This document shows positions 36,322-42,764 of a DNA stretch of 64,000 bases, piece after piece. The translations under genes were made by a program, and so were the position numbers. The notes below the pieces were generated by a model. It saw only the letters and a list, made by a program, of their open reading frames with translations, did no database searches and was not told where the DNA came from. This DNA is from Knoellia subterranea KCTC 19937 (lineage in GTDB: Bacteria; Actinomycetota; Actinomycetes; Actinomycetales; Dermatophilaceae): assembly GCF_000768685.1 (NCBI RefSeq), contig NZ_AVPK01000002.1:248001-312000 (forward strand). Direction: 5' to 3'. Within the stretch, counting starts at the first letter, position 1. Every line of letters begins with the position of its first letter.

Positions 36322-37184
36322 CGCATTCGGGTGTCGAGCGTCTGACTCCGGGTCAGGCGGCGCTCGTGGGGGAGTGGCTGCCCGGTTTCGTCGTCGTGCA
36401 CGACCACAGTTGGGGGCTGACGAGCACGGTCGTCCTCGAGGTGCGGGCTGCGGGTGCGCACTTCGTCGTCAAGGCCGCTGATGCGTCGGACGGACACTTT
36501 CCTCGTGAGGTTCGCGCGCACCGAGAGTGGCTGGAGCCCTGGACTGCTCGGGGACGTGCGCCGAGGCTGCGCCACGTCGACGAGGGCCAGCGGGTGCTCG
36601 TGACGGAGTTCCTGCCGGGCACGCTCGTGCAGGGGGGTGCCGGCGAGGGTGAGCCGGACGTCTATCGACAGGCGGGTGAACTCCTGGCACAGCTGCACGG
36701 GCAGGGGTCGCGAGTTGTTGCCGGTTACGAGGAGGCGGAGCGCGCAAAGGCTCTGGCATGGCTGGAGAAGCCGCACCGCATCCCCGATCTGGCCGTGGAG
36801 CGGCTGCGTGAGGATGTGTCGTCCTGGATCGTTCCAGCGGCGACGAAAGTCGTTGCGACACACGGCGATTGGCAACCTCGCAACTGGATCATCGATGGGG
36901 GACTGGTCTCGGCCATCGACTTCGGGCGGGCTGACCTTCGTCCGGCCCTGACCGACTTCTCACGCCTGTCGGTGCAGCAGTTCAGGGGTCGTCCCGATCT
37001 CGAACGAGCCTTTATCGAGGGCTACGGCTCGGACCCGCGCGACGACGAATCGTGGCGTCGGCAGCGGGTGCGCGAGGCGATCTCCACGGCGGCTTGGGCC
37101 CATCAGGTTGGGGATGACGAGTTCGAGCAGCAGGGGCACCGCATGATCGCGGATGTCCTGGAGACGGAAGGAGCGGGCACGTGA
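36318..37184 (+). CDS. Aminoglycoside phosphotransferase (APH) family kinase
   Basis: A 288-residue protein kinase-like phosphotransferase. The ATP-binding lysine is in AHFVVKAADAS (about 55). The catalytic loop THGDWQPRNWIIDGG (about 180-194) and metal-binding AIDFGRADLRPAL (about 199-211) are complete. APH-family members phosphorylate small molecules; the substrate here cannot be told and antibiotic resistance should not be assumed. It is coupled to the small Cys-rich gene upstream and to the 110-residue gene downstream by 4-bp overlaps. Confidence 0.85.
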   Translation: MTHSGVERLTPGQAALVGEWLPGFVVVHDHSWGLTSTVVLEVRAAGAHFVVKAADASDGHFPREVRAHREWLEPWTARGRAPRLRHVDEGQRVLVTEFLPGTLVQGGAGEGEPDVYRQAGELLAQLHGQGSRVVAGYEEAERAKALAWLEKPHRIPDLAVERLREDVSSWIVPAATKVVATHGDWQPRNWIIDGGLVSAIDFGRADLRPALTDFSRLSVQQFRGRPDLERAFIEGYGSDPRDDESWRRQRVREAISTAAWAHQVGDDEFEQQGHRMIADVLETEGAGT

Positions 37185-37513
37185 ACGCAGGTGCAAGCGC
37201 AGGCGGAGAGGGCGAGCGTCAGGTCCGACCGGAGGATGTGGATGTCAGCGCGCTGGCGATCAACGTCGCCGTCCCTGCGGCGCTCCAGTGGACTGACGAG
37301 CGTCGCGGCGAGGAGTTCGTCCTGACGACGCTCAACATCAGGTTGTTACCGGACGGTCACGTCGCAGCCAAGGCCTACGGAAGGCCCGTTGCCGGCGGAC
37401 GTGGTGGCTACACGTCGTTCCGGGTTCCGGATCGGCCGGAGCTCGGCGCCCTCATCGACGCTGCAGCCACGCGTGCCAGCGCACTCTGGGCGGCTCACCG
37501 GGGTCTCGGCTGA
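37181..37513 (+). CDS. Hypothetical protein, 110 aa
   Basis: Family not recognised. The product has a polar glycine-rich start (MNAGASAGGEGERQ), then an alpha/beta-like region (LAINVAVPAALQWTDERRGE, TTLNIRLLPDGHVAAKAYGR) and a helical end (LIDAAATRASALWAAHRG). No signal peptide or membrane segment. It starts with GTG overlapping the phosphotransferase stop (GTGA), so it is the last gene of that operon. It ends 40 bp before the dif site. Confidence 0.6.
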   Translation: MNAGASAGGEGERQVRPEDVDVSALAINVAVPAALQWTDERRGEEFVLTTLNIRLLPDGHVAAKAYGRPVAGGRGGYTSFRVPDRPELGALIDAAATRASALWAAHRGLG

Positions 37514-37553
37514 ACAGTGACGGGGGAGGTCCGTCCGCACCCTCCCTTCCCTG

Positions 37554-37581
37554 AGTTGACATAATGTCGATTATCGGCGTT
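37554..37581 (-). other. dif: Chromosome dimer resolution site dif
   Basis: Read on the minus strand the 28 bp divide into an XerC arm AACGCCGATAA, a 6-bp centre TCGACA and an XerD arm TTATGTCAACT. The layout (11+6+11) is that of all dif sites. The cores CCGATAAT and ACATTATGTCAA agree with the actinobacterial dif consensus; only the outermost bases differ. It is AT-rich in a 70 % GC region and lies between genes. The strand of the GGGGGAG heptamer switches within 1.1 kb of it. XerC/XerD would act here with FtsK before cell division. Confidence 0.92.
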
Positions 37582-37749
37582 ATTTACGGAACGGACGTGG
37601 AGAAGGTCCTCGTGCGCCACCGGGCCAGCCACCTCGGAAGCCTCCGGCCGGTCGAGATGGACCCACACGCTGGCGTGGGTTCCGGCGAACCGCGCGTCCG
37701 TCTACCTCGACTCGACCGGTGCCGACGGCGGCACCGCAGCTTGACATAA
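37582..37749. mobile_element. Possible remnant of a Xer-integrated element with a second XerD half-site
   Basis: TTGACATAAT, part of the dif XerD arm, recurs exactly at 37741-37750 in the same orientation, 185 bp from the first copy (37556-37565). A 10-bp AT-rich match this close is very unlikely by chance. The second copy has no XerC arm (TCTCCCCGGCT at that place). The 160 bp between shows no intact gene. One frame reads HTLAWVPANRASVYLDSTG and stops inside the second copy, and may be a gene end. The arrangement resembles what remains after an element uses dif for integration. The rest of the 312-bp gap 37514-37825 holds only the VOC promoter. Confidence 0.4.
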
Positions 37750-37813
37750 TCCGCGTCTCCCCGGCTGTGAGCACAGTCCGGAAAACGCGTTGCGGCGGTC
37801 GCTCGGCGGCTCC

Positions 37814-37819
37814 TAGCGT
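37814..37819 (+). promoter_or_regulatory. Putative -10 (TAGCGT) for the VOC gene
   Basis: TAGCGT, 6 nt, then ATG 37826. The intervening GGAGGA could also serve as a ribosome site if transcription began upstream, but it is too close to the ATG, so a leaderless start is favoured. Confidence 0.45.
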
Positions 37820-37825
37820 GGAGGA

Positions 37826-38545
37826 ATGACGACCGCGACGCTGTACGCCGTCCGTATCGACTCCCTCGACGCCGAGAAGGTGGCCCGGTTCTGGGCGGGC
37901 GTCCTGGGTTGGGATGCCGTGCCGGATGAGGGCGGCGACATCAGCGTCGTTCCCGCGGACGGCACTACGTACCGGTTGGTGGTCCACCCGTCCGAGACGG
38001 AAAAGGTCGACCAGAACCGCATTCACTTCGATCTCACGAGCACTGATCAGGCAGCCATGGACGCCACGGTGGCGCGCGTCCTCGAGCTCGGTGGCCAGCA
38101 CATCGACATCGGTCAGACGCCTGACGACGGCCATGTGGTCATGGCCGACCCCGAGGGCAATGAGCTCTGCGTCATCGAGCCCGGCAACAACTTCCTGTCC
38201 AACACCGGCATCATCGGCGGCATCAACTGTGATGGGTCCCAGGCCGTCGGCCACTTCTGGAGCAAGGCGCTCGACTGGCCACTCGTGTGGGACCAGGACG
38301 AGGAGACGGCCATCCAGTCACCCGCCGGCGGTTCGAAGGTGACGTGGAGCGGTCCGCCCCTCATGGACGCGCCGGAGATCGACAGATTCCGGCTCGAACT
38401 CGGGGTCCTGACCGAGAGCGACCTCCGCTCGGAGACGGAGCGCCTCGTCGAACTCGGGGCAACTCTGGTCGCTCCACCGACGACTGATGGCGCCGGACTG
38501 CTCGACCCCGATGGGACAGCGTTCCGCATCGTCGTGACCGCCTGA
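37826..38545 (+). CDS. VOC (glyoxalase/bleomycin resistance) family protein, two domains
   Basis: A 239-residue protein with two tandem vicinal-oxygen-chelate domains. The first opens LYAVRIDSLDAEKVARFWAG and ends VVMADPEGNELCVIEPG; the second opens IIGGINCDGSQAVGHFWSKA and ends LDPDGTAFRIVV. The metal-binding positions of true glyoxalases are only partly kept, so the activity is unknown. It stands alone between dif and the helR transcript and is followed by a short terminator. Confidence 0.82.
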   Translation: MTTATLYAVRIDSLDAEKVARFWAGVLGWDAVPDEGGDISVVPADGTTYRLVVHPSETEKVDQNRIHFDLTSTDQAAMDATVARVLELGGQHIDIGQTPDDGHVVMADPEGNELCVIEPGNNFLSNTGIIGGINCDGSQAVGHFWSKALDWPLVWDQDEETAIQSPAGGSKVTWSGPPLMDAPEIDRFRLELGVLTESDLRSETERLVELGATLVAPPTTDGAGLLDPDGTAFRIVVTA

Positions 38546-38611
38546 CGCACTACTCCCCCGGGCTGCGCTCCCCCGAACACGACCCACCCCGAAGGTCCCC
38601 GCAAACACGAA

Positions 38612-38633
38612 GAAGGACGCGTGTGCGTCCTTC
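38612..38633 (+). terminator. Terminator after the VOC gene
   Basis: Stem GAAGGACGC (38612-38620) and GCGTCCTTC (38625-38633) with loop GTGT, 66 bp after the VOC stop. Confidence 0.65.
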
Positions 38634-38657
38634 CACTTCCAAGGTATAGCCGATGGG

Positions 38658-38699
38658 GGGCCTTGCCGCAAGCGGCAATTCGTGTCCAGAATTTACGGT
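38658..38699 (+). promoter_or_regulatory. Rifamycin-associated-element-like palindrome and promoter of helR
   Basis: The centre CTTGC-C-GCAAG (38662-38672) is a perfect palindrome inside GGGCC...GCGGC (38658-38676, 19 bp), the form of the rifamycin-associated element (RAE) found before rifamycin-inducible genes in actinobacteria, including helR. TACGGT at 38694-38699 is a likely -10. A -35 at the normal 17-bp distance would fall at 38671-38676, inside the palindrome, so a bound factor would touch the promoter. The match to RAE is from memory of the motif, not a search. Confidence 0.65.
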
Positions 38700-38702
38700 C
38701 GT

Positions 38703-38719
38703 GGCCGGAAATTCCGGCC
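38703..38719 (+). promoter_or_regulatory. Perfect palindrome at the helR transcription start
   Basis: GGCCGGAA-A-TTCCGGCC, 8-bp arms around one base, placed between the likely -10 and the ribosome site GGAG of helR (GTG 38735). It could be a second operator or a hairpin at the 5' end of the transcript. Confidence 0.45.
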
Positions 38720-38734
38720 GGATGGAGCCGCTGA

Positions 38735-40891
38735 GTGACCACCACGACGACCCCCTTCTTCACCCTTCCCCCGCGCCTCTCCCCCAAGGCCGATCCGCTC
38801 CTCATTGCCCGCGATGACGCCCACTTCGCAACGATCGCCGACACCCTCGACGCCACCATCGCCGAGCTGTCGGAAAGGCTCCGACAGACACGGCTGGAAC
38901 CCGGAGGAGCCGGTCGTGCCGCACTGGACCGCGACCTGGAAGTCCACCGACTCACGGCACGCCTGCGAGCCCTCGGACGCTACGGCGTCGACCTCTGCCT
39001 GGGTCGCATCGATCCGCTCGGTGAGGATGAGCCGATCTACGTGGGCCGGCTGGGCCTCTCGGACGCAGAGGGGACCCCGATCCTCGTCGACTGGCGCTCC
39101 CCCGCTGCCGAGCCGTTCTTCGGCGCGACGCACGCTGATCCGATGGGCCTGGCGAGTCGACGCCGTTACCGGTGGCAGGCCGGACGGGTGGTCGACTACT
39201 GGGACGAAGTCTTCACTGCGGATGGCCTGACGTCCTCCGCGGCCCTCGACGACCAGTCGGCCTTCATCGCCAGCCTCGGCACGACCCGGTCGGAACGCAT
39301 GCGTGACGTCCTCGGAACCATCCAGGCCGACCAGGACGCCATCGTCCGCGCAGGCTCCAAGGGAGCCCTCGTCGTCGACGGAGGTCCCGGGACGGGGAAG
39401 ACGGTCGTGGCACTGCACCGGACGGCATACCTGCTCTATTCGGATCCGCGGCTCGGCCACCGCAAGGGCGGCGTGCTCTTCGTCGGACCTCACGAGCCCT
39501 ATCTCGCCTACGTCTCGGACGTACTGCCGAGCCTCGGCGAGGAAGGCGTCCTCACCTGCACTGTCCGCGACCTCGTGCCTGAAGGCGCCCAGGCGCCAAT
39601 TGAGGCTGATGAGAGCGTTGCTCGACTCAAGGCGAGTGCGGTCATGGTCTCTGCCATCGAACCGGCAGTGGCCCTTTACGAGGAGCCGCCGACCGACGCC
39701 ATGATCGTCGAAACGCCGTGGGCCGACGTGGCGCTGAGTGCTGACGACTGGTCCGTCGCCTTCGATGCTCCAGCGCCCGGGACACCGCACAACGAGGCAC
39801 GAGAGGAGATCTGGGAGGAGCTCGTGACCATCGCCCTCGACCGGCTCGAGGACGAGGACGTCGACGCATCCCGCGAACTGTTGACGCGCGTGCTCCGCCA
39901 GGACGAAGAGCTCGTCGACACCTTCCACCGGGCGTGGCCGCTGCTCGAGGCGACCGACGTGGTCGGCGACCTGTGGACCGTCCCGGCGTATCTCAAACGC
40001 TGCGCGCCGTGGCTCTCACGCGACGAGGTCTTCGCCCTGCAGCGTGAGGATCCTCAGGCCTGGACAGTGTCCGACCTGCCGATCCTCGATGCCGCCCGCC
40101 AGCGACTCGGGGACCCCACGACCTCCCGGCGCCGTCAGCGCGAGGCGGACACCGATGCCGTGGAGCGGGAACAGATGGCCCAGGTCATCGACAACCTCAT
40201 CGCTGCGGACGACGACGGTGAGGGTCTCGTGACGATGTTGCGCCACCCGGACCTGCGCGAGAACTTCGTCGAGGACCGGACCGGACCGTCGAACCGCGCC
40301 GAGTTGCTGGCGGGGCGGTTCGCCCACATCGTCGTCGACGAGGCACAGGAACTCACGGATGCGGAGTGGCAGATGCTCCTCCTGCGGTGTCCCTCCCGGA
40401 GCTTCACGATCGTCGGTGACCGGGCGCAGGCGCGACGCGGCTTCACGGAGACCTGGGAGGAGCGACTCGGTCGGATCGGTCTCGACCACGCTCGGATCGC
40501 GTCCCTGACGGTCAACTACCGCACCCCGGCCGAGGTCATGGACTACGCGGCACCTCACATCCGCGCAGTGCTGCCGGACGCCAACGTGCCGAGGTCGATC
40601 CGCTCGACCGGAGTCCCCGTCGAGCACGGCAGGATCGACGACCTCGAGTCGACACTGGCCCGCTGGTCCGAGGAACACGCCGAGGGCGTCGCCTGTGTCA
40701 TTGGCGCCCCGTGGTTCGAGGCGACCGAGCGGGTCCAGTCCCTGACCCCCGAACTGGCCAAGGGTCTCGAGTTCGACCTCGTCGTCCTCGTCGACCCCGA
40801 CCGAATGGGTGGCGGGATCGAAGGTGCTGTCGACCGCTATGTCGCGATGACCCGGGCGACCCAGCGCCTCGTCGTCCTGTCGAGCACCTGA
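38735..40891 (+). CDS. helR: RNA polymerase recycling helicase HelR (HelD/UvrD superfamily)
   Basis: A 718-residue superfamily 1 helicase-like ATPase. Walker A is VVDGGPGTGKTVVALHRTAY (about 212-231), Walker B VVDEAQELTDAEWQMLLLR, then motif III SFTIVGDRAQARRG, motif IV VNYRTPAEVMDYA, motif V AKGLEFDLVVLVDPDRMGG and motif VI YVAMTRATQRLVVL. An N-terminal coiled coil (DTLDATIAELSERLRQTRLE) and VGRLGLSDAEGTPILVDWRS match HelD/HelR proteins. HelR pulls stalled or rifamycin-bound RNA polymerase off DNA and gives tolerance to rifamycins. Length, the RAE-like palindrome upstream, and the absence of 1A/2A repair motifs favour HelR over UvrD. GTG 38735 has GGAG 9 nt upstream. Confidence 0.88.
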   Translation: MTTTTTPFFTLPPRLSPKADPLLIARDDAHFATIADTLDATIAELSERLRQTRLEPGGAGRAALDRDLEVHRLTARLRALGRYGVDLCLGRIDPLGEDEPIYVGRLGLSDAEGTPILVDWRSPAAEPFFGATHADPMGLASRRRYRWQAGRVVDYWDEVFTADGLTSSAALDDQSAFIASLGTTRSERMRDVLGTIQADQDAIVRAGSKGALVVDGGPGTGKTVVALHRTAYLLYSDPRLGHRKGGVLFVGPHEPYLAYVSDVLPSLGEEGVLTCTVRDLVPEGAQAPIEADESVARLKASAVMVSAIEPAVALYEEPPTDAMIVETPWADVALSADDWSVAFDAPAPGTPHNEAREEIWEELVTIALDRLEDEDVDASRELLTRVLRQDEELVDTFHRAWPLLEATDVVGDLWTVPAYLKRCAPWLSRDEVFALQREDPQAWTVSDLPILDAARQRLGDPTTSRRRQREADTDAVEREQMAQVIDNLIAADDDGEGLVTMLRHPDLRENFVEDRTGPSNRAELLAGRFAHIVVDEAQELTDAEWQMLLLRCPSRSFTIVGDRAQARRGFTETWEERLGRIGLDHARIASLTVNYRTPAEVMDYAAPHIRAVLPDANVPRSIRSTGVPVEHGRIDDLESTLARWSEEHAEGVACVIGAPWFEATERVQSLTPELAKGLEFDLVVLVDPDRMGGGIEGAVDRYVAMTRATQRLVVLSST

Positions 40892-40906
40892 TCAGCCGAA
40901 GCGGTC

Positions 40907-40955
40907 CGTCCTCGGGTCGCGCCCGCGCAGCCGACTCGAGGACGACCCGAGGACG
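40907..40955. terminator. Bidirectional hairpin between helR and the convergent VOC gene
   Basis: CGTCCTCGGGTCG (40907-40919) and CGACCCGAGGACG (40943-40955), a perfect 13-bp stem with a 23-nt loop, in the 69-bp gap between two convergent genes. Confidence 0.65.
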
Positions 40956-40960
40956 ACGGA

Positions 40961-41368
40961 TCAGGCCTGGTTGATGCGAATGTGGTTGCCGGCCGGGTCG
41001 CGGAACGCACAGTCGCGCACACCCCACGGCTGGTCGGTGGGTTCCTGGGTGACCTCGGCGCCCGTGGCCTGAACCGCGTCGAACGTCTCTTCGAGGTTCG
41101 GCGTCGTCAGGACGAGCGTCGCGTACGTGCCCTTGGCCATCATCTCGGCGATCGCGGTGCGCTCGTCCTCGGTGATGCCGGGGTCTGCGGCCGGTGGCGT
41201 GAGTACGACCGAGGGCGCCGTCGTGCCTGCGGGGGCCACGGTGATCCAGCGCATCGTGCCCTGGCCCACGTCGTTCAGGACGTCGAAACCGAGGGCGTCG
41301 CGATAGAAGGCGAGCGAGGCCTCGGGGTCGGTGTGCGGAAGGAAGGAGTGGTGAATGCTGATGTCCAT
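40961..41368 (-). CDS. VOC family protein (single domain)
   Basis: A 135-residue vicinal-oxygen-chelate protein. It opens HHSFLPHTDPEASLAFYRDA and ends VRDCAFRDPAGNHIRI, with metal-ligand-like positions at His 7 and Glu near the C-terminal strand. Such proteins in operon with AraC regulators are often resistance or detoxification factors of unknown substrate. It lies 10 bp after the AraC gene and is probably cotranscribed and controlled by it. Confidence 0.85.
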   Translation of the reverse strand: MDISIHHSFLPHTDPEASLAFYRDALGFDVLNDVGQGTMRWITVAPAGTTAPSVVLTPPAADPGITEDERTAIAEMMAKGTYATLVLTTPNLEETFDAVQATGAEVTQEPTDQPWGVRDCAFRDPAGNHIRINQA

Positions 41369-41378
41369 GTCGGCGAAA

Positions 41379-41822
41379 CTAGTCCGGCAGGAGCGGCGGT
41401 GCTTCTCGATTCCTGACCGGTCTCGTGACCGCCTTCATGACACACGACGGAAGCTCCGCCGGCGACTCCTCGGCGCGCCGTCGGTACTCGCTCGGCGACA
41501 TGCCCACGAGCTCTGTAAACCGGGTGCTGAAGGTCCCCAGAGACGAGAAGCCCACGGTGAAACAGACGTCGGTGACACTGAGGTCGCCCCGGCGGAACAG
41601 CGCCATCGCCCGCTCGATGCGTCGCGTCATGAGATAGCTGTAGGGCGACTCGCCGTACGCCGCCTTGAACGATCGGCTCAGGTGTCCCGACGACATGTGC
41701 ACGTCGCGAGCGAGTGCGTCGACGTTGAGCGGCTGGTCGAATTCGCGATCCATGCGGTCCCGCACTCGACGCAGCAGGGCGAGGTCGCGGAGCCGTTCGG
41801 CGGGGACCAGTGGCTCGCTCAC
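41379..41822 (-). CDS. Short AraC-family transcriptional regulator
   Basis: A 147-residue protein made almost only of the AraC DNA-binding domain. The two helix-turn-helix units are LNVDALARDVHMSSGHLSRS with FKAAYGESPYSYLMTRRIE, and LSVTDVCFTVGFSSLGTFST with RFTELVGMSPSEYRRRA. There is no ligand-binding domain, so it may resemble MarA/SoxS-type regulators set by their own level. It starts with GTG and is followed by the VOC gene, its likely target. Confidence 0.88.
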   Translation of the reverse strand: MSEPLVPAERLRDLALLRRVRDRMDREFDQPLNVDALARDVHMSSGHLSRSFKAAYGESPYSYLMTRRIERAMALFRRGDLSVTDVCFTVGFSSLGTFSTRFTELVGMSPSEYRRRAEESPAELPSCVMKAVTRPVRNREAPPLLPD

Positions 41823-41929
41823 ACCTCCGAGTATCGCCCCTCGCTGGCCCGGCCCACCGACCGCCCGTCACCGCTTTGCCACTATTTCCCCGATGTGACA
41901 CCCTCGAACCAGAGTCCACTCTGTGACTC

Positions 41930-41971
41930 CCGGACGAGGGGCGCCGTACCCGGCACGCGACAAGACGGCCC
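41930..41971 (+). promoter_or_regulatory. Guanidine-III riboswitch (ykkC-III)
   Basis: The conserved core is present almost base for base: CCGGACGAGG at the 5' side, GCGCCGUACCCGG in the middle and GACAAGACGGC at the 3' side, forming the double pseudoknot of the guanidine-III class. Only the variable helix bases differ. It ends 13 nt before the ATG of the SMR transporter, and the ribosome site GGAG (41974-41977) follows at once, so guanidine binding probably controls translation initiation. Confidence 0.95.
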
Positions 41972-41984
41972 GCAGGAGTCAGTC

Positions 41985-42299
41985 ATGTCGTGGATCGTCC
42001 TCGTCCTCTCCGGTGTCCTCGAAGCGGTGTGGGCCACCGCCCTGGGCAAGTCCGAGGGCTTCACCCGGATCGGGCCGAGCATCACCTTCGCGGTGGCACT
42101 CGTGCTGAGCATGGGCGGCCTCGCCTTCGCGATGCGCGACCTTCCGATCGGGACGTCGTATGCCGTGTGGGTCGGCATCGGTGCCGTCCTCACGGTCGCC
42201 TATGCCATGGCGACCGGCCAGGAACCGGTTTCGGCCATCCGCATCCTGCTGGTCGGCATGATCGTCGCCGGTGTTGTCGGCCTTAAGCTCACGCACTGA
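41985..42299 (+). CDS. gdx: SMR-family guanidinium exporter (Gdx/SugE type)
   Basis: A 104-residue four-helix small multidrug resistance protein. It has the essential membrane glutamate in SGVLEAVWATALGKSEGFTR (residue 13) and the Gdx-type sequence LPIGTSYAVWVGIGAVLTVA. The Gdx branch exports guanidinium ion in exchange for protons rather than drugs. The guanidine-III riboswitch just upstream gives direct support. It acts as an antiparallel homodimer in related proteins. Its stop overlaps the end of the convergent ssb gene by 11 bp. Confidence 0.94.
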   Translation: MSWIVLVLSGVLEAVWATALGKSEGFTRIGPSITFAVALVLSMGGLAFAMRDLPIGTSYAVWVGIGAVLTVAYAMATGQEPVSAIRILLVGMIVAGVVGLKLTH

Positions 42300-42627
42300 C
42301 CCGTTGACGGGACAGCTTGCCCACCTCGACCTCGTAGCGACTCGCCGCCCCACCGGGCGTTCGGAAGAAGCGTCGCCGTAGCGCACCGGTCACGTGTACG
42401 TGGTCCCCGTCGCCCACCCGGCCAGCCGCCCGGCGGGCCGCGCCTGACCAGCAGGCCAGGTCAATGGTGTCGACCGGTCCGCCGGCGGGACGGGCGACCA
42501 CGAGTCGCAGGGTCACGAGCTCGTCCCCACTGGGCAGGGTGCGTGCCTCCGGGTCCCCGCTGACGCGTCCGGCCAACTCCACAGTGTTGACGGGCTCACC
42601 GGACGGTTCCGCCTTCTTCGTCGCCAT
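42289..42627 (-). CDS. Single-stranded DNA-binding protein (short paralogue)
   Basis: A 112-residue OB-fold protein of the SSB family, seen in NTVELAGRVSGDPEARTLPS, LVTLRLVVARP, DTIDLACWSGAARRAAGRV and GDHVHVTGALRRRFFR. It lacks the long glycine-rich tail and the acidic DDDIPF-type end of the main SSB, so it is probably an accessory paralogue (recombination or uptake). It starts with ATG and overlaps the gdx stop tail-to-tail by 11 bp. The 137-bp gap to the GH92 gene holds no clear signal. Confidence 0.8.
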   Translation of the reverse strand: MATKKAEPSGEPVNTVELAGRVSGDPEARTLPSGDELVTLRLVVARPAGGPVDTIDLACWSGAARRAAGRVGDGDHVHVTGALRRRFFRTPGGAASRYEVEVGKLSRQRVSA

Positions 42628-42764
42628 GCTCCACTCCCCTGTTCACGCCGCACGCGGCACCTGTCATTTGGGTGCCAGCGTGCGGCGCAGGAAGCAGGAC
42701 CCGCCACCCCGTCGACCACATCTGTGGACAGCGGTGGGGGCATCGACGGCCTGTGGACAGAAGT

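Noticed and set aside
36318-37184. APH-family gene as an antibiotic-resistance determinant
   Set aside because: Only the general kinase fold motifs are visible; the family phosphorylates many small molecules and the neighbours give no resistance context.
37564-37749. 61-codon frame starting inside dif
   Set aside because: No ribosome site, starts in the XerC/XerD site and shows no domain; more likely decayed sequence.
37556-37750. TTGACATAAT copies read as fused -35/-10 promoter boxes
   Set aside because: There is no 17-bp spacer between the two hexamer-like parts, and the first copy is part of a complete dif site.
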